Shown here: positions 16,821-24,859 of the stretch, piece by piece
How positions within the stretch are numbered: position 1 is the first letter of the stretch
Layout of the letters: the number at the start of each line of letters is the position of its first letter
DNA from: Clostridium polynesiense
GTDB lineage: Bacteria; Bacillota; Clostridia; Clostridiales; Clostridiaceae
Length of the DNA stretch: 52,381 bases
Assembly: GCF_000820705.1 (NCBI RefSeq)
Contig: NZ_CCXI01000158.1
Coordinates: forward strand, 1 to 52,381
Direction of reading: 5' to 3'
Translations under genes and position numbers: made by a program
Notes under the pieces: generated by a model
Told to the model about the DNA's origin: nothing
Database searches by the model: none
Seen by the model: only the letters and a program-made list of their open reading frames with translations

Positions 16821-18358
16821 CATTCCAGAAATAAATATCGTCTTAATGCAAAATGGACGGTAAACCTTTTGGTAAAATCTATATTTTTATCTCCATCTTT
16901 TCTATATGCCCAGGAAAATCTGGATTGTTCTCCCTTCTTCCAGGTGTTGCCTATGATACTGTATTTGTATAAGTTTTCAATGGCTGTTTTTATGCTTGTT
17001 ATTTTAGGATAATCCTCCCGATTTTCTTCATAAAACCGTTCTATGGTGGTATAATCAAAGGATTTTTTCCTAAGATCCTTAAGTAAGCTTAAAAGCTGAT
17101 CTACATATTCATTATCCAGATGTATATAAAGTTCATTGTATAATTCGCTGCAGAATTTATCTGAATAATCTTTTTTACAGTGAGCAATCATGCTGCTGGT
17201 TATTTTAGATTCATTGGGATATTCACGGATAACTATCTGCAAATAACGGATAAAATCTCTGGGTCTTCCAAAGCTATAATCGATTATATACCTTACCATA
17301 TCTTTATTGTCTACCTTTTCCGGAAACAGAGCTTTATATAATTCTTCATTGCTTAAGTCCGACAGCTTGCTGCAGGATACTCTTATTTTGTTTAAAATCA
17401 TCTCCATTAATACATGTTCATAGGGGAAGTTATAGTGCTTGTCTATCCAATAAAGGTTCACCTCTTTATCATCTCTGATCTTACTGAGGTTTGATGAGTG
17501 TTTATTTATTTCCTGCAATATGTCTGATCTCATCAAAATAATACATTTTGATTTTTTTATGTTGTTTTCGTTAAATAAAATATTTACCTCATTAATTGCT
17601 TCAATGAGCCTTAACAAGAATTTAGCACTTGTACTGGAATCATCCAGCTTAAGTTCCAGCTCATCCAGGTCGTCTAAAATTATAATGACATTGAGATAAG
17701 ATAGACAGGTCAATATCCAATTCTGAACCTCAAGCAGGCATTCATAATATTTTTTACAATCATATTTTTTTGCTTTTTTCTTTAAAGCATTAAGGCTGGA
17801 TTTATAATTTATTATTACGCTTTCTATACTGCCGCTGCCACCTAGTTGATCCTCTGTAGTGTATGAGTCACATTTATAATTGCCTTTTTGATATCGCACA
17901 TTAAAGAAGGATTTAAGGTTACGGAGGCTGGATTTATACTTCATTGCATCTGATGCATTTTTAAAAAAACTCATCTCATCTCTATTTAAAAAATTTATGT
18001 TTTTGCCTATTATACATTTGCTTATTTCTCTATACACCACCCATTTAAAAAAAGAAGTATATTCATCCACATCTAAATGAGCAGGACCTAGTTCAATGAG
18101 TTTTTGGAAGGTAACAACATTTTTATTTATGATAGTACATACGCTGTTATCCTGAGAGTTTACCTCAGCTTGTATATATCTGCCTAAAATAGTTTTTCCG
18201 CTGCCTTTCTGGCCGGATACTATAAATTTTAGGCTATCGTTTAATAGTTCATCATACTTTTCATTATCCTTATAAAACAATTCTTTAAAATTGCTGTGGT
18301 TAGCTTCGTCATCACCATTGGTGTTACCGATATAAATATCTTTCAATCTAATATTCAT
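16820..18358 (-). CDS. P-loop ATPase, resembling the Sll1717 family
   Basis: 512 residues. Walker A GQKGSGKT lies near 49-56 and a Walker B-like strand VIIILDDLDE near 223-232, followed by a sensor-like region (KCIILMRSDIL near 265) and a long helical C-terminal half. The N-terminal acidic GNTNGDDEANHSNF lead and spacing resemble P-loop ATPases called the Sll1717 type, which are often orphan or found in variable/defence regions; that match is from memory. No nuclease or membrane domain is seen. AAGGAGT precedes the ATG. It has no operon partner and is flanked by candidate small RNAs. Confidence 0.75.
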   Translation of the reverse strand: MNIRLKDIYIGNTNGDDEANHSNFKELFYKDNEKYDELLNDSLKFIVSGQKGSGKTILGRYIQAEVNSQDNSVCTIINKNVVTFQKLIELGPAHLDVDEYTSFFKWVVYREISKCIIGKNINFLNRDEMSFFKNASDAMKYKSSLRNLKSFFNVRYQKGNYKCDSYTTEDQLGGSGSIESVIINYKSSLNALKKKAKKYDCKKYYECLLEVQNWILTCLSYLNVIIILDDLDELELKLDDSSTSAKFLLRLIEAINEVNILFNENNIKKSKCIILMRSDILQEINKHSSNLSKIRDDKEVNLYWIDKHYNFPYEHVLMEMILNKIRVSCSKLSDLSNEELYKALFPEKVDNKDMVRYIIDYSFGRPRDFIRYLQIVIREYPNESKITSSMIAHCKKDYSDKFCSELYNELYIHLDNEYVDQLLSLLKDLRKKSFDYTTIERFYEENREDYPKITSIKTAIENLYKYSIIGNTWKKGEQSRFSWAYRKDGDKNIDFTKRFTVHFALRRYLFLE

Positions 18359-18381
18359 GATAACTCCTTTCCTTATAAATG

Positions 18382-18396
18382 CAGGGAAATACCCTG
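18382..18396. promoter_or_regulatory. Inverted repeat in the leader of the ATPase gene
   Basis: CAGGG-AAATA-CCCTG, 24 bases before the ATPase start. Possible operator or a small leader hairpin. Confidence 0.35.
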
Positions 18397-18795
18397 GTAT
18401 ATAAATGGAAAAAACAATCTATATATTATGTAATAAATCATATAAAAATAATGAAAGCAGTTATGTTAAAATAGTAATATAGGTAAAATGGCTTAAACCT
18501 AAGATTGGAGTTCTTTTATCTTACATTCGAAAGGAATAAAGGTTAATTTAGAAAAGGCCACAGAATTCAAACAAATGAAATTAGAAAACGCAATTAAAAC
18601 AATGAAGTTTAAAAAGTAACAAAAAAAGTTATAAAAAGTTAACTTTAATATAAAGAATAATTTAATTATAAAACATAATTAAATAAATTACAAATATTAG
18701 TAAACATTTATTTCATAATTTATTTTTCTGTAACATTTTACCTTTTTTAAATAATTCCATTACTTATTTATATGTTTTAATAAGAGGCAAATAGC

Positions 18796-18824
18796 TTGAT
18801 AAAAAAGCTTTTTAAGGATATAAT
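18796..18824 (+). promoter_or_regulatory. Promoter of candidate small RNA A
   Basis: TTGATA (18796-18801), 17 bases, TATAAT (18819-18824). Near-consensus, with no ORF downstream. Confidence 0.6.
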
Positions 18825-18830
18825 AAATAT

Positions 18831-18945
18831 ATAGAATATTCAAAAAATAATTCCGAAAGTATTCTCATTTAATCAATGAGACACTTATAAAAAGTTACGG
18901 GAAATATATCAGTATCCACTGAATGTTATCCTGTAACTTTTTATT
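18831..18945 (+). ncRNA. Candidate small RNA A (two hairpins)
   Basis: About 115 bases. Hairpin 1: TCTCATT-TAATC-AATGAGA, extended by outer AAGT/ACTT pairing. Hairpin 2: AAAAAGTTACGGG (18889-18901) / CCTGTAACTTTTT (18930-18942), with nested TCAGT-ATCC-ACTGA, ends in T-rich DNA and serves as terminator. Near-consensus promoter upstream, no ORF. It matches no RNA family I recognise. The 5' end is inferred from the promoter. Confidence 0.55.
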
Positions 18946-18956
18946 TTGTCATAGAA

Positions 18957-18985
18957 TTGACACATATAAGTAGTATTCTTAACAT
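18957..18985 (+). promoter_or_regulatory. Promoter of candidate small RNA B
   Basis: TTGACA (18957-18962), 17 bases, TAACAT (18980-18985). Perfect -35, weaker -10; starts right after the terminator of RNA A. Confidence 0.5.
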
Positions 18986-18991
18986 GAATGA

Positions 18992-19165
18992 TTTTTTTAC
19001 ATACCCTTTACTAAGCTCTTTTTCAGCATGTAACAGCACTGGAGGAGAGCTTACTTTTAGTAAGAAGCATTTTCTTTTCAGTATTGTACAATTTAATGAA
19101 AAATAATTATATTAAGGTTCTTTAAAAGGTGATAAGAAGAATATCTTTTAAAGAACCCTTTATTT
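18992..19165 (+). ncRNA. Candidate small RNA B (long stem plus terminator)
   Basis: About 174 bases. A contiguous 15-bp stem (three G-U pairs), TAAGCTCTTTTTCAG (19012-19026) / CTGGAGGAGAGCTTA (19039-19053), has a 12-base loop CATGTAACAGCA and hides a GGAGG. A small CTTAC-TTTTA-GTAAG hairpin follows. The terminator is GGTTCTTTAAAA (19116-19127) / TTTTAAAGAACC (19146-19157) with a T tract. No ORF. The next gene has its own extended -10 at 19292, so this is likely an independent RNA and not a leader. Confidence 0.55.
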
Positions 19166-19291
19166 TTGAATAAATTGTATTATAAAAGGGGATAAAACCC
19201 TGAAAATAATAGCTATATAGTGATTTAAGGTCAATTTATAGAGTTTTCATTCAATTTAAGTTTATAAAAGTAATTTATAAAACTAAAATTA

Positions 19292-19300
19292 TGGTATAAT
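19292..19300 (+). promoter_or_regulatory. Extended -10 promoter of the CorC-type gene
   Basis: TGGTATAAT (TGn plus TATAAT) 53 bases before the start codon; the -35 is weak, as usual for extended -10 promoters. Confidence 0.6.
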
Positions 19301-19352
19301 AAAATATCGATAAATAAAATTTAATAATAAAGTTTATAGGAGTGTGGTTTTT

Positions 19353-20600
19353 TTGGAACCTAGTAGTACGTGGGAGATCGTATCACTTATTGTTTTACTT
19401 TGCTTTTCAGCATTCTTTTCAATGTCAGAGACAGCTTTAATGTCTCTCAGCAAAATCAGGATACGTCATATGGTAGAGGAGAATGTTAAAAATGCAGCTT
19501 TGGTAGAAAAATTAGTTGGAAACCCACATAAGCTTTTAGGAAGTATTTTAGTAGGAAATAATGTAGTTAATATAGCAGCTTCCGCGCTTGCAACCTCTAT
19601 ATCCTACAAAACCTTTGGAGATAAAGGTGTGGCTATAGCAACTGGTCTTATGACAATATTAGTTTTAATCTTTGGAGAAATAACTCCAAAATCCTTAGCA
19701 GCTCAGAATTCAGAGGCTGTATCACTAAAGGTAAGCAAACCTATTGCTTTTTTTGTTTATATATTAAAGCCTTTAGTAGTGATATTTACTTATATATCTT
19801 CCCTGTTTATAAGGCTTTTGGGAGGCAATCCTGATGCTACTCAGCCATTTATAACCCAGGAGGAGCTTAAAACCATGGTAGATGTCAGCGAAGAAGAAGG
19901 CGTTCTAGAAATTGAAGAAAAGCAGATGATATATAATGTTTTTGAATTCGGAGATCTTCAGGTAAAGGATGTTATGGTTCAGAGAGTGGACATTATAGCT
20001 GTAGATACAGAAGCAAGCTATGAGGAAATACTTCAGGTTATAAAAACCGAGCAGTTTTCCAGAATTCCTATATATAATGAAACCATAGACGATATAGTAG
20101 GTATATTAAATGTAAAAGATTTATTGGTAATGGGAACTCCTGAATCGGATTTCGATGTTACCAATATAATGAGAGAGCCTTACTATACCTTTGAGTTCAA
20201 AAAAATAACAGATCTTTTTGCGGAAATGAAGAAAAGCAGAAATCATTTATCTGTAGTTTTAGATGAATATGGCGGAACTGTAGGTATAGTTACTATAGAA
20301 GACCTTGTTGAAGAAATTGTCGGTGATATTGAAGACGAATACGATGATGAAGTGGATAAAGAAATAGAAGTAATAAAGGAAGATGAATATGTAGTATCAG
20401 GAAGCACAAGAATTCCTGATCTTAATGATATGATTGGAATAAATATTGAGTCTGAGGAGTTTGATTCTGTAGGAGGCTTTGTTATAGGCCAGCTTGGAAG
20501 ATTTCCGGAGCAGGCAGAAGAAATTCAATATCAGCATATTAAATTCGTAGTAGAAGATATAGATAAAAACAGAATAAAAAAGGTAAGGATATTTACTTAA
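19353..20600 (+). CDS. CNNM/CorC-type hemolysin-family transporter
   Basis: 415 residues. An N-terminal DUF21/CNNM membrane domain of about 185 residues carries SMSETALMSLS near 25 and FGEITPKSLA near 107. A pair of CBS domains follows (about 205-325), then a CorC_HlyC C-terminal domain. Members are linked to magnesium or cobalt export or sensitivity; the old name hemolysin is not informative. The TTG at 19353 is chosen: AGGAG (19338-19342) is 10 bases upstream, while the GTG at 19344 is only one base from it. A short hairpin separates it from tadA. Confidence 0.87.
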   Translation: MEPSSTWEIVSLIVLLCFSAFFSMSETALMSLSKIRIRHMVEENVKNAALVEKLVGNPHKLLGSILVGNNVVNIAASALATSISYKTFGDKGVAIATGLMTILVLIFGEITPKSLAAQNSEAVSLKVSKPIAFFVYILKPLVVIFTYISSLFIRLLGGNPDATQPFITQEELKTMVDVSEEEGVLEIEEKQMIYNVFEFGDLQVKDVMVQRVDIIAVDTEASYEEILQVIKTEQFSRIPIYNETIDDIVGILNVKDLLVMGTPESDFDVTNIMREPYYTFEFKKITDLFAEMKKSRNHLSVVLDEYGGTVGIVTIEDLVEEIVGDIEDEYDDEVDKEIEVIKEDEYVVSGSTRIPDLNDMIGINIESEEFDSVGGFVIGQLGRFPEQAEEIQYQHIKFVVEDIDKNRIKKVRIFT

Positions 20601-20653
20601 TACAAAAATAGCTGCAATAAAATGCAGCTTTAAATTTTATAAGCGGTGATAAT

Positions 20654-21115
20654 ATGGATTTTATGAAGGAAGCTTTAGAAGAAGCCAAAAAAGCCCTTTT
20701 GCTTAATGAAGTTCCTGTAGGAGCAGTAATAGTTAAAGAAGGAAAAATAATAAGCAGAGCTCATAATTTAAGAGAAACCTTAAAATCTCCTTTAGCTCAT
20801 GCTGAGGTTTTAGCTATAAAGGAGGCGTCAGAAAGGCTTAACAGCTGGAGGCTTAATGGGTGCACATTATATGTTACCCTGGAACCCTGTATTATGTGTG
20901 CAGGTGCTATAGCCCAGGCAAGAATTTCGGAAATACATATAGGAGCTATAGATCCTTCTGCAGGAGCCTGCGGTTCAGTAATAAATATCCTTCAAAATGA
21001 TAACCTCAATCTCTACACTAAGATGTTTTGGGAATATAATAAAGAATGTGGAGATGTGCTTACGGAATTTTTTCAAAACAGAAGAAAAGCCTGTAAAGTA
21101 AATATGAAAAAATAA
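20654..21115 (+). CDS. tadA: tRNA adenosine(34) deaminase
   Basis: 153 residues. Zinc-dependent deaminase making inosine at position 34 of tRNA-Arg(ACG). Zinc-site motif HAEVLAI near residue 53 (His ligand, Glu acid/base) and PCIMCAGA near 83-90 (two Cys ligands) are intact. The N terminus MDFMKEALEEAKKAL is typical, as is the length. It is followed closely by a tRNA gene. Confidence 0.93.
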   Translation: MDFMKEALEEAKKALLLNEVPVGAVIVKEGKIISRAHNLRETLKSPLAHAEVLAIKEASERLNSWRLNGCTLYVTLEPCIMCAGAIAQARISEIHIGAIDPSAGACGSVINILQNDNLNLYTKMFWEYNKECGDVLTEFFQNRRKACKVNMKK

Positions 21116-21235
21116 TATACTGCAGAAATAAACAGTTCTTTATATTTAAAGTACTGCTTATTTTTTATGCTATAAAATTTTTTTTGAAAAGGATATTTAT
21201 TTTATTAAGTAATACTGATATAATATAGTTTGTAT

Positions 21236-21311
21236 ACAGGGGTGGCGGAACGGCATACGCGCTAGTTTCAGGCACTAGTTTTTGAGGGTTCAAATCCCTT
21301 CCCCTGTACCA
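21236..21311 (+). tRNA. tRNA-Leu-like, anticodon CAG, with a short variable arm
   Basis: 76 bases with encoded CCA. Acceptor ACAGGGG/CCCCTGT; D arm GCG/CGC with a Leu-like lead TGGCGGAAC; anticodon stem CTAGT/ACTAG with loop TTCAGGC (anticodon CAG, codon CUG); variable region of only five T (21279-21283); T arm GAGGG/CCCTT. Leucine tRNAs normally have a long variable arm, so this one is unusual. A terminator follows at once. Confidence 0.8.
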
Positions 21312-21312
21312 A

Positions 21313-21350
21313 AGCCGTGATTTTCCACAATAGGAAATCACGGCTCTTTT
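21313..21350 (+). terminator. Terminator of the tRNA-Leu-like gene
   Basis: AGCCGTGATTTTCC / GGAAATCACGGCT (one bulged T), loop ACAATA, then CTTTTG. Confidence 0.88.
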
Positions 21351-21513
21351 GTTTTAAATGTAAATAGAGTAAATAAGAGATGAAATTAACTATATAAATT
21401 TAAAGGTACAATAGAGAAAAAGTATGATTATTTTTTAACAAAGTTCTGTTGTTATAGCTGTAATTTAAAGTATAATATAAATGTAATATAAATTGGTGGG
21501 TAGGAGAGATTTT

Positions 21514-22053
21514 ATGAAGAGGGAATTTAACTTAAAACAACTTATTAGAGCATCCTTACTTATTGCCATAGGGGTAATTCTGCCTCAGGCCTTTCATGCT
21601 GTAAAGGATGCAGGTGCTGTCTTTTTACCAATGCATATTCCTGTTTTAATAGGAGGGTTTATACTTAATCCTTTTTATGCAGCATTGGTAGGAATAATAA
21701 CACCGGTGTTAAGCCACTTGTTTACAGGTATGCCGCCTATTCCTATCATATATGTAATGATATTGGAGCTGGCTTCCTACGGAATTGTTTTATCCTTAGT
21801 TTACAATAAGGGAAAGAGAAATTTATATACAGCATTGATATCTTCTATGTTACTTGGAAGAGCAGTGAATATTTTAGGAAATTACTTAATACTTCATATG
21901 TTTATGCATAGACCCTTTAACCTTGCTGCAGTTGCATCTGCAATATTTATAAAGGGATTGCCTGGAATAGCTCTTCAGCTTGCAATAATCCCTGTTATAG
22001 TCCTTGCTCTTAAAAAATCCCTGGGAGTATCTTTAAACAGATATGAAGGATAA
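21514..22053 (+). CDS. ECF transporter S component (substrate unknown)
   Basis: 179 residues with about six membrane segments. The N-terminal signature FLPMHIPVLIGGFILNP (about residues 38-54) and HLFTGMPPIPIIYVM near 71 are typical of one common group of ECF substrate-binding subunits in clostridia. It would use shared EcfA/A'/T subunits encoded elsewhere. The substrate of this group is not known to me. The ATG at 21514 has TAGGAGAG upstream; the frame extends to a TTG at 21493 without a ribosome site. It overlaps the methyltransferase gene by 11 bases. Confidence 0.8.
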   Translation: MKREFNLKQLIRASLLIAIGVILPQAFHAVKDAGAVFLPMHIPVLIGGFILNPFYAALVGIITPVLSHLFTGMPPIPIIYVMILELASYGIVLSLVYNKGKRNLYTALISSMLLGRAVNILGNYLILHMFMHRPFNLAAVASAIFIKGLPGIALQLAIIPVIVLALKKSLGVSLNRYEG

Positions 22054-22633
22054 GGAATTTTTTAATAATGTGGCAGAAAAATGGGATAATATGTGCTGTC
22101 ATAAGGAAGAAAAGATTTTATATATTTTAGATAAAGCAGATATTAAAAGGGGAAGCAGCGTTTTAGATATAGGCAGCGGTACCGGAGTGATGATACCTTA
22201 TATAGAATCTGAATTAGAAGAAGATGGACAAGTTACTGCTTTAGATATAGCAGAAAAAATGTTAGAGGTGTCTAAGAGAAAGCATAAATACCGCAATTTA
22301 AATTTTATAAATCAAGATTTTTTATATTATAATACTGAAGAGCACTATGATATTATAATGGCTTATTCCTGTTATCCTCACTTTCATAATAAGAAATTGT
22401 TTTTCCAGAAGGCTTATGAGCTTTTAAATCCTGAGGGAAAGCTGATTATTGCTCATAGTGAAAGCAAAGAAGCTATTAACGGAAGACATGGAGATATAGA
22501 GGATAAATTAAAATCAAATAAGCTTGGAGATATAAAGGATTTAGCTGACATTGCAGCAAAAAACGGCTTTAGAGATATCTTTAAAGAAGATAGTGATGAA
22601 TACTATATTTATATAGGAGGAAAGAAAGTTTGA
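22043..22633 (+). CDS. Class I SAM-dependent methyltransferase
   Basis: 196 residues. SAM-binding motif I VLDIGSGTGVM near 38-48, acidic end of strand 2 ALDIAEKM near 69, and AYSCYPHF at the motif IV position. The substrate cannot be told. It is translationally coupled to the ECF S component (11-base overlap) and to the ArsC-like gene (4-base overlap). The arsenic-type neighbour raises arsenite methylation as a possibility, but the usual ArsM cysteine pattern is not clear. Confidence 0.8.
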   Translation: MKDKEFFNNVAEKWDNMCCHKEEKILYILDKADIKRGSSVLDIGSGTGVMIPYIESELEEDGQVTALDIAEKMLEVSKRKHKYRNLNFINQDFLYYNTEEHYDIIMAYSCYPHFHNKKLFFQKAYELLNPEGKLIIAHSESKEAINGRHGDIEDKLKSNKLGDIKDLADIAAKNGFRDIFKEDSDEYYIYIGGKKV

Positions 22634-23043
22634 AATTAAAGGTGGCTTTTATATGCGTTCATAATTCTTGTAGATCTCAAATGGCAGAAGCTATAACAAA
22701 GCTATATGGTTCTGAAGTAATTGATGCATATTCTGCAGGTACGGAAACAAAACCTAGAATAAATGAAGATGCAGTTAAAACTATTAAGAGGCTCTATGGT
22801 ATAGACATGGAGAAAACGCAGTATTCCAAGCTTCTTAATGATATACCGCCAGTGGATATAGTTGTTAAGATGGGCTGCAATGTAGTATGTCCTATTTTAC
22901 CCGGAAGGCATTTAGAAGATTGGGGTATTGAAGATCCTACGGGAAAATCTGAAGAAGAGTTTGAAAGAACTGCTAGAATTATTGAAGAAAAGATTAAGGA
23001 TCTCGTTTTAAGAATAAAAAACAACAAAATTAAATTTGATTAA
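22630..23043 (+). CDS. Arsenate reductase-like protein, low-molecular-weight phosphatase fold
   Basis: 137 residues. The phosphatase loop CVHNSCRSQ near residues 9-17 fits CX5R; SAGTETKPR follows near 40; GCNVVCPILPG near 82 has two cysteines like the redox pair of thioredoxin-coupled ArsC, though spaced three apart; DWGIEDPTGK near 97 has the DP acid. It probably reduces arsenate to arsenite; a protein tyrosine phosphatase is the alternative. It starts with TTG, eight bases after AGGAGG, inside the stop of the methyltransferase gene. Confidence 0.82.
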   Translation: MKLKVAFICVHNSCRSQMAEAITKLYGSEVIDAYSAGTETKPRINEDAVKTIKRLYGIDMEKTQYSKLLNDIPPVDIVVKMGCNVVCPILPGRHLEDWGIEDPTGKSEEEFERTARIIEEKIKDLVLRIKNNKIKFD

Positions 23044-23049
23044 AAGGAT

Positions 23050-23089
23050 AACTCATAAGAATCATTAAAAAGAATCTTATGAGTTTTTA
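23050..23089 (+). terminator. Terminator after the ArsC-like gene
   Basis: AACTCATAAGA / TCTTATGAGTT with a 14-base loop, then TTTAT. It separates the upstream operon from the ArsR unit. Confidence 0.8.
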
Positions 23090-23101
23090 TATTTGAATTC
23101 A

Positions 23102-23131
23102 TTGACATTTTAAGGTATGAATGAATATAAT
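23102..23131 (+). promoter_or_regulatory. Promoter of the ArsR-permease-thioredoxin operon
   Basis: TTGACA (23102-23107), 18 bases, TATAAT (23126-23131), 55 bases before the GTG start. Imperfect AT-rich dyads around it could bind the ArsR product. Confidence 0.7.
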
Positions 23132-23185
23132 ACTTATATACGCATATGGGAATATAAGAATATAAAAAAGGAGAAGGGTAATTAA

Positions 23186-23527
23186 GTGGAAAGTTTAACG
23201 GATTTTTTTAAATTGTTATCTGATGACACCAGATTAAGGATACTTGTTTTGCTGTATCATAAAAAATTATGTGTCTGTCAGCTTCAGGGAATAATGGGAG
23301 AGTCACAGCCTAAGATATCCAAGCATCTTGCAAAGCTTCGTGATCTAGGCATTGTTCAGGATGAAAGACAGGAACAGTTTATATATTATTATTTGAATAT
23401 TAAAGATAAGCTTTTTGAAAGCATATTGAAAAGTGTAGTAGATAATATTGAAGCTTATGAAGTACTTAAAAGGGATATTGAAAATTTAAATGATGCTGAA
23501 GTGTTTTTAAAATTATGTAAAAGATAG
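23186..23527 (+). CDS. ArsR-family metal/metalloid-responsive repressor
   Basis: 113 residues, one winged helix-turn-helix domain with recognition region SQPKISKHLAKLRDLGIV. The metal-box segment KLCVCQLQ near residues 30-37 matches the ELCVCDL box of arsenite/cadmium sensors, so release by a thiophilic metalloid is likely. GTG start; AAGGAG lies 12 bases upstream. First gene of a three-gene operon with a permease and a thioredoxin-like protein. Confidence 0.87.
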   Translation: MESLTDFFKLLSDDTRLRILVLLYHKKLCVCQLQGIMGESQPKISKHLAKLRDLGIVQDERQEQFIYYYLNIKDKLFESILKSVVDNIEAYEVLKRDIENLNDAEVFLKLCKR

Positions 23528-23541
23528 AGGGATTGTATAAA

Positions 23542-24558
23542 ATGGAAATAATAAATGCTTTTTTTAGTTTTATTAATAATGAATTTTTAAAGATGAACTG
23601 GCTTTCAGAGCTTGTGAGAAGGCTTGTGGAGGATATATTAAATCTGTCGGTTTCCGAGCGGATTGGAGGAAGTCTGCACTTTTTTATATATGATACCATA
23701 AAGATATTTATATTGCTTTCCGTACTGATATTCCTTATATCCTATATTCAAAGCTACTTCCCTCCGGAGAGGACAAAGAAGCTTTTAGGAGGAATAAAGG
23801 GTATTAAAGGTAACATATTAGGAGCGCTTTTAGGCACTGTAACTCCTTTCTGCAGCTGCTCAAGCATACCTATTTTTATAGGATTTACATCTGCAGGGCT
23901 TCCTTTAGGGATAACCTTTTCCTTTTTAATCTCATCCCCTTTAGTGGATCTAGCTTCCTTTTTAATTTTAATGTCCTTTTTTGGAATAAAGATAGCTTTA
24001 GCTTATGTTATAGTTGGTATTGTACTTGCTGTTTTAGGAGGAACTCTCATAGATAAGCTTAATATGGAAAGCTATGTAGAGGGATATGTAAGGGAAATAG
24101 AAAGTCCTGATATTGAACCTATTGAGCTTACCATAAAGGAGAGAACTTTCTACAGTAAAAGTCAAGTAAAAGAGATTATTCAAAGAGTCTGGATGTATGT
24201 TATAATAGGGGTTGGTATAGGAGCTCTTATTCACAACTGGATACCTACACATATAATAGAGACAATAATAGGAGGAAATAATCCTTTTGCTGTGATTATA
24301 GCCACTGCTGTAGGGATTCCTATGTATGCGGATATTTTTGGAACCCTTCCTATTGCAGAAGCTCTCTTTGGAAAAGGGGTAGGCATAGGTACTGTGCTTT
24401 CCTTTATGATGGCAGTTACCGCTCTTTCACTTCCTTCAATAATAATGCTGGGTAAGGTGGTTAAGCCAAAGCTGCTTACTATATTCGTAGTCATAGTATC
24501 AATAGGAATAATGATAATTGGTTACTTATTTAATGCTTTATCATTTATTTTTATATAG
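23542..24558 (+). CDS. Permease of the DUF318/YraQ (ArsP/SaoE-like) family
   Basis: 338 residues with about eight to nine membrane segments. The signature TPFCSCSSIPIFIGFTSAG near residue 112 carries the paired cysteines of this family, and a second half ends in similar GIPMYADIFGTLP. ArsP members of the family expel organoarsenicals; others pair with thioredoxin-like proteins, as here. With ArsR upstream it is probably an arsenical or soft-metal exporter. The ATG at 23542 is ten bases after AGAGGG; the TTG at 23533 is too close to it. Confidence 0.82.
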   Translation: MEIINAFFSFINNEFLKMNWLSELVRRLVEDILNLSVSERIGGSLHFFIYDTIKIFILLSVLIFLISYIQSYFPPERTKKLLGGIKGIKGNILGALLGTVTPFCSCSSIPIFIGFTSAGLPLGITFSFLISSPLVDLASFLILMSFFGIKIALAYVIVGIVLAVLGGTLIDKLNMESYVEGYVREIESPDIEPIELTIKERTFYSKSQVKEIIQRVWMYVIIGVGIGALIHNWIPTHIIETIIGGNNPFAVIIATAVGIPMYADIFGTLPIAEALFGKGVGIGTVLSFMMAVTALSLPSIIMLGKVVKPKLLTIFVVIVSIGIMIIGYLFNALSFIFI

Positions 24559-24573
24559 AATAAGGAGGTATAT

Positions 24574-24801
24574 ATGATTATTAAAATTTTAGGAACCGGC
24601 TGTGCCAACTGTAAAAAGCTTGAGGAAAATGCCAAAAAAGCTGTTGAAGAGCTTAATTTAAATGCAGAAGTACAGAAGGTAAGCGATATTAAAGAGATAA
24701 TGTCTTACGGCGTGATGAAAACCCCTGCTCTGGTAGTGGATGAAAAGGTAAAGATTATGGGAAGAGTAGTAACTGCCGAAGAAATTAAAAAGTATTTATA
24801 G
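24574..24801 (+). CDS. Small thioredoxin-like redox protein
   Basis: 75 residues, thioredoxin fold. Active site GTGCANCKK (CxxC near residues 11-14) and cis-Pro region MKTPALVVD near 50. This is the redox-active disulfide protein 2 type found next to DUF318 permeases, where it may deliver or reduce the exported compound. AAGGAGG precedes the start. Last gene of the ArsR operon. Confidence 0.87.
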   Translation: MIIKILGTGCANCKKLEENAKKAVEELNLNAEVQKVSDIKEIMSYGVMKTPALVVDEKVKIMGRVVTAEEIKKYL

Positions 24802-24859
24802 GTAAAATTAATTCAGCCTTCCTATGTGGAGGGCTTATAAAATGGAGGTAATAAAAAAT

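Noticed and set aside
18533-18619. Short open stretch ending FKQMKLENAIKTMKFKK
   Set aside because: It may be a gene remnant, but it has no start, ribosome site or recognised family.
18831-19165. Assignment of either RNA candidate to 6S RNA or a T-box
   Set aside because: There is no central bubble typical of 6S and no T-box AGGGTGGNACC motif.
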